The notes under the pieces were generated by a model. It had not been told where the DNA came from. It did no database searches and was given only the letters and a program-made list of their open reading frames with translations. Of a stretch of 64,000 nt of DNA, positions 36,688 through 44,401 are shown in pieces; the first letter of the stretch is position 1; every line of letters starts with the position of its first letter. The stretch spans positions 426,478 to 490,477 of the forward strand of contig NZ_FRCN01000006.1 of assembly GCF_900142925.1 (NCBI RefSeq). The letters run 5' to 3'. This stretch comes from Chitinophaga sp. CF418 (GTDB lineage Bacteria; Bacteroidota; Bacteroidia; Chitinophagales; Chitinophagaceae). The translations under genes and the position numbers were made by a program.

Positions 36688-36933
36688 AATACGTCTGGGG
36701 ATGGTATCGTAGGACGATCATGCAGTTGTGCAGGACATATTTAAAATCCTGCTAGTTTACCCTCGGTAAATATAACAGCCTGTATATAGCATTATATAAA
36801 TAAAAAACCGTCCCAATTATTATTGAGTTCTTCTTTTTGATATTTTATTAGCCTGTCCAATCTTCCTTTTTTTGGCTAATACCATAAATTATGTTAGACT
36901 TGCATTATAATTTAATTTAGCCTTACCTAAAAA

Positions 36934-38145
36934 ATGAAGATAAATATACCTAAAAAATGGATAATCACAGCCATTACGGTTGCAACCATCATTTCTTTCA
37001 TGGCCTGCGAAAAACTACTACCGGGTACTCCCCCGGACGATAGTCTGCTGGATGGCCCTGTGGAAGGTTTAACGCCCGAACAGCACCAGATCTTCCTCCG
37101 GGGGGATGTGGCATTCAATGATGATGTTTTCACGCCCACAACCGGCCTGGGACCAATGTTTGTAGCTACTTCCTGCAAAAGCTGCCATGCCGGTGATGGT
37201 AAAGGGCATCCTTTCACCACGCTGACACGGTTTGGGCAAAAGGATTCAACGGGCAATAAATTCCTGCACCAGGGGGGCCCGCAGTTACAAAACAGGGCCA
37301 TTCCGGGATTTCAGCCAGAACAGATTCCTGCGGAAGCAACTTTTTCCAGCTTTACCCCTCCTGCCAATACCGGGCTTGGTTTCTTAGATGCAGTACCGGA
37401 TGCTACTATCCTTGCCCTGGCTGACGAAAATGATGTAAACGGCGATGGTATATCCGGACGCCCTAATTGGGTGTATGCACCTGCCTACAGCAACATACGT
37501 CCCAATGCGATTGTACGAAACGGGAAATACATTGGGCGTCTTGGAAAGAAGGCTGCCACATATAGCCTGGTACAACAAACGGTGACTGCTTATAATCAGG
37601 ATATCGGTATTACATCCACTTACGAACCCTACGACACTTACAACGGACTGGAAATTGATCCGGAAGTAACTTATCAGACCGTAAATGACGTGGTATTTTA
37701 TCTGCAAACGCTGAAGGCGCCCATTCCACGCAACCAGGATCGTGAAGATGTACAGGCGGGCAAACAACTCTTTATAAATGCCGGTTGCGGCAAATGCCAT
37801 ACACCTAACCTGACTACCGGCAGCTCTTCTATTGCTGCCTTATCTAACAAAACATTCCATCCCTATACCGATCTGTTATTGCATGATATGGGCAGCGGAC
37901 TGGATGACGGTTATACTGAAGGTTCCGCAACAACTCCGGAATGGCGTACACCACCGCTATGGGGATTAGGGCTTTCAAAAAAATCGCAGGGCGGACAATA
38001 CTTCTTACTACATGACGGCAGAGCTAAAAGTATAGAAGAAGCAATACAACTGCATGGCGGAGAAGGACAGCAAAGCAACACAAACTTTCAACAGCTATCT
38101 CCGGCTGAAAGGAACAACCTGATAAAATTCCTGGAATCACTTTAA
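36934..38145 (+). CDS. Dihaem c-type cytochrome lipoprotein (DHOR/DUF1111 type)
   Basis: This 403-residue periplasm-facing lipoprotein (lipobox FMAC, Cys25) has two c-type haem sites: CKSCH (Cys81, Cys84, His85) and CGKCH (Cys285, Cys288, His289). The pattern matches the di-haem oxidoreductase group, often annotated thiol oxidoreductase and related to bacterial cytochrome c peroxidases. Relatives frequently sit beside imelysin iron-uptake genes; here the partners are a Rieske lipoprotein and a porin. Electron transfer with the Rieske protein is plausible. It is the first gene of the operon. Confidence 0.9.
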   Translation: MKINIPKKWIITAITVATIISFMACEKLLPGTPPDDSLLDGPVEGLTPEQHQIFLRGDVAFNDDVFTPTTGLGPMFVATSCKSCHAGDGKGHPFTTLTRFGQKDSTGNKFLHQGGPQLQNRAIPGFQPEQIPAEATFSSFTPPANTGLGFLDAVPDATILALADENDVNGDGISGRPNWVYAPAYSNIRPNAIVRNGKYIGRLGKKAATYSLVQQTVTAYNQDIGITSTYEPYDTYNGLEIDPEVTYQTVNDVVFYLQTLKAPIPRNQDREDVQAGKQLFINAGCGKCHTPNLTTGSSSIAALSNKTFHPYTDLLLHDMGSGLDDGYTEGSATTPEWRTPPLWGLGLSKKSQGGQYFLLHDGRAKSIEEAIQLHGGEGQQSNTNFQQLSPAERNNLIKFLESL

Positions 38146-38167
38146 TTACCTCTTATCAACGCTATAT

Positions 38168-38614
38168 ATGAACCGGAGAGATTTTATAATGAACGGCTGC
38201 GCCGCCTGTCTTTCTATAACGGTGTTATCACCTCTGTTGACATCCTGCAAAACCACCCGCTATATTTCCGGCACAATGGGGAATGATGGGTTAACGATCA
38301 GCAAAGATGAATTTAAGCAGATAAAAAAGGGTAATGCTGCCTATCGTTCTTTTCTCATTGTCCGCAATGACGCACTGCAGTATCCCATTTATGTTCGTCG
38401 CTTCAGTGACACGGAATACACGGCTTTATGGATGCGCTGCAGTCACCAGGGCGCAGAGCTCCAGGCGTCCGGCGAGTACCTGCAATGCCCTGCGCATGGC
38501 AGTGAATTCAACAATAAAGGTGCGGTTACAAATGGTCCGGCAGATAAAAATCTGCGCACCTTCCCTGTAACTGTAAACGACAATGAATTATTTATTGATT
38601 TAAGAAAAGCATGA
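38168..38614 (+). CDS. Rieske [2Fe-2S] lipoprotein
   Basis: This 148-residue protein has a complete Rieske site: CSHQG (Cys91, His93) and CPAHG (Cys107, His110), with SEFNNKG following. The N-terminus MNRRDFIMNG is Tat-like (RR), and a lipobox LLTSC (Cys27) follows, so it should be exported folded and then lipidated. It probably passes electrons to or from the dihaem protein encoded 22 bases upstream. It overlaps the next gene by 4 bases (ATGA). Confidence 0.93.
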   Translation: MNRRDFIMNGCAACLSITVLSPLLTSCKTTRYISGTMGNDGLTISKDEFKQIKKGNAAYRSFLIVRNDALQYPIYVRRFSDTEYTALWMRCSHQGAELQASGEYLQCPAHGSEFNNKGAVTNGPADKNLRTFPVTVNDNELFIDLRKA

Positions 38615-39837
38615 AGAAATATCTACTTTTTGTTATCGCCTCTTTTTTCTTTTCCCATGCCGGGGCGCAGATAGATCCTTCGCTGCTGCGGAGGGTGCCT
38701 AAAGACACATCGCGTCTGCCGATGAACATGGATGCTGTATACAACCGCCCTTTTCTTCAAATGGGAAAACTACCCGTTGCATTGGGTGGGTATGTTGAAG
38801 CCAATTATCAATACTTAAGCGAAGACGGAAAAAGCGAAGGTCATCAGTTTCAGATGAGAAGATTGACGCTGTTTGTAGCATCCACTATTTATAAACGCAT
38901 TAAGTTTCTATCAGAGATTGAATTTGAAGATGGCACCAAAGAAATTAATATCGAATTTGCTTCTGTCGACTTTGAACTTGATCCTTTGCTAAACCTGCGC
39001 GGTGGCGTGATCATGAACCCTATTGGCGCGTTCAATCAGAACCACGACGGCCCTAAATGGGAGTTTGTAGACCGGCCTATTTCAGCCACTCAGATGTTAC
39101 CTGCTACCTGGAGCAATGTGGGTTTTGGCCTGTATGGTAAAAAATATACTGACAATTGGGTATACGCGTATGAACTCTATCTGACCAATGGTTTTGATGA
39201 CAAGATCATCACCAACAGTGAAAACAAAACATTTCTGCCTGCCAGTAAAGAGAACAAAGACCGCTTTGAAGAAAGTTTTAACGGTAGTCCGCTGTTTACC
39301 GGAAAAGTAGCTGTGCGGAACAGAAAGATCGGAGAATTAGGTCTCTCTTATATGGGTGGGGTTTACAACAAGTACCAGGAAGATGGATTGACGCTGGATA
39401 AAAAAAGACGGGTAGATGTATTTGCGGTTGACTTTAATACCACACTACCAGGGATTAAAACTTCTATCAACGGTGAATGGGCATGGGTACATGTGAATGT
39501 ACCGGATACTTATACAGAGCAGTTTGGCAGAAAACAACAGGGAGGATTTGTTGATTTTGTTCAGCCGGTTCTGAAAAAGTCCATGCTGGGTTTTGAAAAT
39601 GCGGTGTTGAATGCTGCGGTGAGATTGGAGTATGTAGATTGGAATAAAGGGACTTTCAAATCGACCGGAGGGAATATTGCGGATGATGTTATTTCTGTTG
39701 TACCGGCTGTTAGCTGGCGGCCTACGTCGCAGACGGTGATACGGTTCAATTACAGGTATAACTGGCAGCGGGATATTTTAGGAAATCCTCCTGCGAAGCT
39801 GGCGGGGTATCAGTTTGGGATATCGACGTATTTTTAG
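38611..39837 (+). CDS. Porin-type outer-membrane beta-barrel
   Basis: This 408-residue barrel begins after a signal peptide ending in SHAGAQ. Repeated amphipathic strands, the early GGYVEANYQYL, FQMRRLTLFVAS and the terminal aromatic motif GYQFGISTYF resemble phosphate-selective/OprO-type porins of Bacteroidota. Its start overlaps the Rieske gene stop, so translation is coupled. The pairing with two redox lipoproteins suggests it supplies a substrate or metal to that redox module. Confidence 0.88.
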   Translation: MKKYLLFVIASFFFSHAGAQIDPSLLRRVPKDTSRLPMNMDAVYNRPFLQMGKLPVALGGYVEANYQYLSEDGKSEGHQFQMRRLTLFVASTIYKRIKFLSEIEFEDGTKEINIEFASVDFELDPLLNLRGGVIMNPIGAFNQNHDGPKWEFVDRPISATQMLPATWSNVGFGLYGKKYTDNWVYAYELYLTNGFDDKIITNSENKTFLPASKENKDRFEESFNGSPLFTGKVAVRNRKIGELGLSYMGGVYNKYQEDGLTLDKKRRVDVFAVDFNTTLPGIKTSINGEWAWVHVNVPDTYTEQFGRKQQGGFVDFVQPVLKKSMLGFENAVLNAAVRLEYVDWNKGTFKSTGGNIADDVISVVPAVSWRPTSQTVIRFNYRYNWQRDILGNPPAKLAGYQFGISTYF

Positions 39838-39866
39838 GAGATATCGGTTGTGATTAAAATAGTGAT

Positions 39867-39909
39867 CGGGGAAGGCGTTGTAATGCATTAACTACATCTG
39901 CCTTCCCCG
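39867..39909. terminator. Hairpin between convergent porin and fucosidase genes
   Basis: A perfect 10-bp stem CGGGGAAGGC / GCCTTCCCCG with a 23-base loop lies 30 bases after the porin stop and 20 bases after the convergent fucosidase stop. A weak T-rich tail (TTCTTTAT) follows on the plus strand. It probably ends transcription in both directions. Confidence 0.6.
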
Positions 39910-39928
39910 GTTCTTTATATTAAAATAA

Positions 39929-41584
39929 TCATCCCTGGAAGATCTTCAGAGACAGCGCATCCTGGCTGGGCAAACTATCCGGCAGCTGAACAACAAGGGT
40001 ATCCTGTCCCCGTTCAAAATTTACGGGCCCTTTTCCCAGCAATTCAACCTTTGCAATCTCCGAAGGATAATAGCTACTCCCCGCAGCGAGGGATTTAATG
40101 CGAATCTTCCCGTCTACAGGCACCCCGAGGACTATCGCATACAGGTTCCCCCCCTTCGTGGTAAAGCGAATATCTTCCGGCCCGAAAGGTTTTCCTTTGC
40201 CTTCGTTAAAGCCGGGCCCATTAAGCGGTGCGGCAGATTCAATGGCAGGGCCTTCACCGTATATTTTCCAGGGGCGGGTGCCGAATATAGCTTCGCTGTT
40301 TTGCTGCATCCAGGAAGCAATGCCTTCCACCACCACCAGCTCCTCAGCATCAATGGAACCATCACCACGTAAAGGAACACTCAGTAAAAGGTTACCATTC
40401 TTGCTCACCACATCTGCAAGGGTGTGAATGATCGTTCTGGCGGACTTATATCTTTTCTGATCGTAGATCCTGCGGTCATAGTGCCAGCTGCCGATGCAGG
40501 TATCTGTTTGCCATACAAAAGGCTCAATGCGGTTACTTTGTCCCCGTTCAATATCCCAGACCATACACTTCCGCTGCTCTTCATCAAGTATCTTTCCGTT
40601 GAGCACCGCCTGGAGCTTGCCATGCCGCTTAATGCTGCTATTATAGAGGTGAGCTGCTATACGTAATCCGGCATCACTTACGGGCCATAAAGGCAGTACG
40701 GTATCATCGAAATAAACCAGGTCGGGTTCATAACGATTGATCAGGTCAACAGTGCGATTGAAGAATTTCTCACAGTAATCACGGCCTGGCACACTTGCGC
40801 CGGCGCCCCAGTCCCATTGTTTATGTATAGTGCCGCTATCTTTTGCATTCTCACTCAGGGGATGGTTTTGCGCATAGAGTTCCTGTGGGTCATATCCATT
40901 CCACCAGGTGTTTTTGCCATCGGCTTTGGTGATCTTCCCATCATAAGGAATACCCGCCAATGCCCCTTTTTTATCAGCCAGTTGAGCCTGTTCATACCAG
41001 GTCCATGCATGCGCAGCATGCACGCTTACCCCAAAGAAGAGCCCATGTTTCTTAGCTGCTTTCGCCCAGCCATCGATCAGGTCCTTTTTAGGTCCCATGT
41101 TTATGGCATTCCACCGGTGGTATTTGCTATTGTAATTGTCGAAATTGTCGTGGTGATTGGCCAGGGCTACAAAATATTGAGCGCCTGCCTTTTTGTACAA
41201 AGAAAGTAGCTGATCAGGGTTCCAGTTGTCCGCTTTCCATTCGTTTATGACATCTTTAAACCCGAATTTAGAGGGATGCCCATATTTCTGCACGTGATAA
41301 TTGTAATGATCACTTCCTTCTTCATACATACCTCTCGCATACCAGTCACCATGTTCAGGCTGACATTGAGGTCCCCAGTGTGCCCAGATGCCAAATTTGG
41401 CATCCTGGAACCAGCCAGGCACCTGGTATTGCTTAAGCGACTCCCAGGAAGGTTGAAAAGGCCCTTTTAGCATGCGCTCCCCGGACGGCAGGCTTTCAAA
41501 AAGAGAGGTGGCATGGCCATAGCGGGCAGCTAATAATGCCGGAACCATTCCAGCTATTCTCCTGATGGCGGTACGTCGTTTCAT
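39929..41584 (-). CDS. GH29 alpha-L-fucosidase
   Basis: This 551-residue exo-fucosidase of family 29 has a twin-arginine-like signal (MKRRTAIRRIAGM..ALLAARYGHA), then the family opening FGIWAHWGPQC and HHDNFDNYNSKY in the (beta/alpha)8 barrel. The nucleophile is probably Asp293 in LVYFDDTVLP. The C-terminal beta-sandwich starts near residue 440. It would release fucose from glycans in the periplasm. It is divergent from an AraC regulator gene with a palindrome in the shared promoter region, suggesting local control by that protein. It is not linked to a SusCD pair. Confidence 0.93.
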   Translation of the reverse strand: MKRRTAIRRIAGMVPALLAARYGHATSLFESLPSGERMLKGPFQPSWESLKQYQVPGWFQDAKFGIWAHWGPQCQPEHGDWYARGMYEEGSDHYNYHVQKYGHPSKFGFKDVINEWKADNWNPDQLLSLYKKAGAQYFVALANHHDNFDNYNSKYHRWNAINMGPKKDLIDGWAKAAKKHGLFFGVSVHAAHAWTWYEQAQLADKKGALAGIPYDGKITKADGKNTWWNGYDPQELYAQNHPLSENAKDSGTIHKQWDWGAGASVPGRDYCEKFFNRTVDLINRYEPDLVYFDDTVLPLWPVSDAGLRIAAHLYNSSIKRHGKLQAVLNGKILDEEQRKCMVWDIERGQSNRIEPFVWQTDTCIGSWHYDRRIYDQKRYKSARTIIHTLADVVSKNGNLLLSVPLRGDGSIDAEELVVVEGIASWMQQNSEAIFGTRPWKIYGEGPAIESAAPLNGPGFNEGKGKPFGPEDIRFTTKGGNLYAIVLGVPVDGKIRIKSLAAGSSYYPSEIAKVELLGKGPVNFERGQDTLVVQLPDSLPSQDALSLKIFQG

Positions 41585-41643
41585 ATCGTGGTTTTTACGA
41601 AGAAAAATAAAGGTAGCAATTGCCTTCTTTTACGCTTTATGCT

Positions 41644-41674
41644 ATATCGATAAAAAGTTGCACTTTATCGATAT
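41644..41674. promoter_or_regulatory. Palindrome in the fucosidase/AraC divergent promoter
   Basis: ATATCGATAAA and TTTATCGATAT form a perfect 11-bp dyad with a 9-base spacer, centred in the 123-base gap between the two divergent genes. Its position next to the regulator's -7 box suggests an operator for that regulator. Confidence 0.6.
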
Positions 41675-41682
41675 TTAAACGA

Positions 41683-41690
41683 TACATTTG
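41683..41690 (+). promoter_or_regulatory. -7 box for the AraC regulator gene
   Basis: TACATTTG is an exact TAnnTTTG match 18 bases before the ATG at 41708, with a TTG 22 bases upstream inside the palindrome spacer (41658-41660). The overlap suggests autoregulation. Confidence 0.5.
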
Positions 41691-41707
41691 TTACAACTAC
41701 CTTGTAA

Positions 41708-42592
41708 ATGAGCAGAGAACGGAAATATCCGGATTTCATTTTACTGAATGTTGGACACGCAGTACATGAAGCCGACTGGAACTGGAAAAATATATGCAGT
41801 CCCTTTACAAGGATACACCTGGTGGAAAATGGGACGGCAAGAATAATCCGGGAAGGCAAAACTTATGAACTGAAAAAAGATCACTTATATCTTACACCCT
41901 CTTACATCGTTCATGGGTACGAATGTGAAGGCCATTTATCATTGTACTATATCCATATCTATGAAGAGACAGACAATCAGCCGAGTATTTTCGACCTGGT
42001 CGATTTCCCTGTGGAAATTGAAGCAGATCCGCTAACAGTTCAGCTAATCAAACGTCTTGCGGGCATCCATCCGGACCGGAGGCTGAAATACTATGACCCT
42101 GTCTCCTACGATAATTCGGCTATGCTCATTAAAAATATAGCACTTCAAAAGACCTCACCCCGGGCTTTTGAAATGGAAGCAGAGGGTATCATTAAACAGG
42201 TCTTCTCCCGCTTCCTGGTCCACGCATCTGACAAGGATCTGGATATTGACGAGCGGATATTGAAAGCGCTGCATTATATCCATACGAACATAGATAAACC
42301 AGTCAATGTAGAAGAACTGACTGCGAATAGTTTCCTTTCAAAAGATCATTTTATCCGCCTGTTTAAAAAAAGCATGGGGTGCACACCAGGAAAGTACATC
42401 AGTCAAAAGAAAATAGAGAAGGCGCAGCGGATAATGCTGTTAAAGGATGTGTCAATCAAGGATCTGGCTTACAGTTTAGGGTTTGAAAATATTTCGTATT
42501 TCAACCGTTTCTTTAAAAAGATGACGGGAGAGAATCCGGGGAGTTATAAGAAGAAGTTGCGTCTGTTGGGCAAAAGTGGTCAGGAGGAATAA
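41708..42592 (+). CDS. AraC-family regulator, probable control of the fucosidase gene
   Basis: This 294-residue regulator has an N-terminal cupin sugar-sensing domain (about 25-110, TRIHLVENGTARIIREGKTY) and a C-terminal double HTH (about 190-285). The HTH region includes VNVEELTANSFLSKDHFIRLF and DLAYSLGFENISYFNRFFK. The organisation is that of AraC/XylS regulators of sugar catabolism. It is divergent from the GH29 gene with a shared palindrome, so a fucose or fucoside response is a reasonable inference. Confidence 0.9.
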   Translation: MSRERKYPDFILLNVGHAVHEADWNWKNICSPFTRIHLVENGTARIIREGKTYELKKDHLYLTPSYIVHGYECEGHLSLYYIHIYEETDNQPSIFDLVDFPVEIEADPLTVQLIKRLAGIHPDRRLKYYDPVSYDNSAMLIKNIALQKTSPRAFEMEAEGIIKQVFSRFLVHASDKDLDIDERILKALHYIHTNIDKPVNVEELTANSFLSKDHFIRLFKKSMGCTPGKYISQKKIEKAQRIMLLKDVSIKDLAYSLGFENISYFNRFFKKMTGENPGSYKKKLRLLGKSGQEE

Positions 42593-42599
42593 AAAGTGA

Positions 42600-42607
42600 T
42601 AACTTTG
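42600..42607 (+). promoter_or_regulatory. -7 box for the pseudouridine synthase gene
   Basis: TAACTTTG matches the consensus exactly and is followed by GCGCCCG, a common start-site context. The -33 TTG is not clear. Transcription would begin near 42614, so the start codon must be TTG 42630 or GTG 42654. Confidence 0.5.
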
Positions 42608-42653
42608 CGCCCGAAATAAAGCAAAACACTTGGGAGACAATAGTGGAAGTAAG

Positions 42654-44318
42654 GTGTCTTATTTTTTGGAGGAATCGATAAAACAGATAACATTACCTGA
42701 ACGGTTTACCTTTCCATTTTATTACGAGCCACATCCTTTAACAAAAATAGCAGCTGCGGAGCTGCAACATTACCTGGAAACTCAAACTGACCTTGAGCAC
42801 AACTTTGGACTGGATGACAACCAGGACGGAACCGCCATCGGGAAAATGTTTGGCGTTTTGGTAGTACGTTGTACAGAAGGGAGGCTCGGCTATCTGTCAG
42901 CTTTCTCGGGCAAACTGGCAGGCTCGAATGATCATCCGAAATTTGTGCCGCCTGTCTTCGATATGCTGGTTGAAAACAGCTTTTTCCTCAAAAAGGTGGG
43001 AATCATCAACAGCATTAATCTTCAGGTGAATGAGTTATCCTCAGATGAAAGCTATCAGCGCCTAAGTCAGGACATTGAAAAGCTGTCAGCCGAGTCCCGG
43101 CAGGAAATTACGGCTTTCAGGACACAACTGAAGAGCAATAAAGACAGCAGGAAGAAGCTTCGTGAACGGCTGAAAAGCAGCCTGGATCACCAGGAGTATG
43201 CCATTGCAGAAGCACAACTTGTTAAACAGAGTCTGTACGATAAGCATCAGCTTAAAACGCTTACAGATAAGTGGGACCGGCTGCTGGAAGAAATGCGGAC
43301 AAGATTGGCTCAATTTGAGGCTAATATCGAAGCCTTAAAAAATGAACGTAAGGAAAAATCAGCCGCTTTGCAGCAACAGCTTTTTGATCAATATGTATTT
43401 TTGAATAAAGACGGCAAAAGCAAGAGTTTACACGAAATTTTCAGCCTCACTCCTTTTGGCAAACCACCTTCAGCCGCTGGTGAATGTGCCATTCCCAAAC
43501 TATTGCAATTTGCATTTGCGAATGGCTACCAACCTATTGCCATGGGTGAATTCTGGTGGGGTGCTGCACCGAAATCTGAGATCAGAAAACATAAGCATTT
43601 TTATCCGGCATGTACAGGTAAATGCAAGCCCATTCTGGAACATATGCTTGAAGGAATACCCGTAGAAGAAAACCCGCTTTTACACGCCCCGAAAAAAGAC
43701 AGCAGGCTTGAAATAATTTATGAAGATGAGAGTCTTGTTGTAGTCAATAAACCATCCGGATTACGTTCTGTTCCAGGCGTGAATGTGCAGGATTCTGTCT
43801 ATACCAGGTTAAAAGATGTATTGGGCGATACCGAGCCGCTTATTGTTCACCGGCTGGACATGGATACTTCAGGATTGCTGGTGGTAGCCAAAACGCAGGA
43901 GGCACACAAACATATTCAGCGGCAATTTTTGAAACGTACAGTCAGCAAACGTTATACGGCTCTTCTATCTAAAGTGATTGATCAGTCAGAAGGGGAAATC
44001 GATCTTCCACTAAGCGCTGATTTGTTTAACCGGCCAAGGCAGCTGGTTTGTTTTACATCCGGGAAGAAAAGCGTCACGAAGTGGAAAGTAGTTAAGAGAT
44101 ACGAATCGATGACCAGGGTTGATTTCTGGCCGCTTACCGGAAGAACTCACCAGTTGCGGATGCATTCGGCGCATGAATTAGGACTTAACGCACCCATTGT
44201 TGGTGACGATCTGTATGGCACGGCATCTGAAAGGATGTACCTTCATGCCGCGCATATCGAGTTTATACATCCCGAAAAGAAAGAGAAGGTCAGATTTGAG
44301 GCGGAGGTAGGGTTTTAG
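42654..44318 (+). CDS. RluA-family RNA pseudouridine synthase, long form
   Basis: No in-frame ATG exists near the 5' end; I choose GTG 42654 (VSYFLEESIKQITLPERF, 554 aa), while TTG 42630 adds eight residues. The catalytic domain (about 345-554) contains the RluA motif HRLDMDTSGLLVV with the catalytic Asp, and later GRTHQLRMH and DDLYGT. The N-terminal half holds a long coiled coil (about 140-245) and a Cys-rich stretch FYPACTGKCKPI. This long two-part form is common in Bacteroidota and gammaproteobacteria. The target (rRNA or tRNA) is not known. Confidence 0.9.
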   Translation: MSYFLEESIKQITLPERFTFPFYYEPHPLTKIAAAELQHYLETQTDLEHNFGLDDNQDGTAIGKMFGVLVVRCTEGRLGYLSAFSGKLAGSNDHPKFVPPVFDMLVENSFFLKKVGIINSINLQVNELSSDESYQRLSQDIEKLSAESRQEITAFRTQLKSNKDSRKKLRERLKSSLDHQEYAIAEAQLVKQSLYDKHQLKTLTDKWDRLLEEMRTRLAQFEANIEALKNERKEKSAALQQQLFDQYVFLNKDGKSKSLHEIFSLTPFGKPPSAAGECAIPKLLQFAFANGYQPIAMGEFWWGAAPKSEIRKHKHFYPACTGKCKPILEHMLEGIPVEENPLLHAPKKDSRLEIIYEDESLVVVNKPSGLRSVPGVNVQDSVYTRLKDVLGDTEPLIVHRLDMDTSGLLVVAKTQEAHKHIQRQFLKRTVSKRYTALLSKVIDQSEGEIDLPLSADLFNRPRQLVCFTSGKKSVTKWKVVKRYESMTRVDFWPLTGRTHQLRMHSAHELGLNAPIVGDDLYGTASERMYLHAAHIEFIHPEKKEKVRFEAEVGF

Positions 44319-44401
44319 ATGGGCTTGCTAATTTAAACAAGATGCTATAACTTGTGTAAGCATACGGATATTGGTTCCGTTTTAAACCCTAACCCTTAGC
44401 T

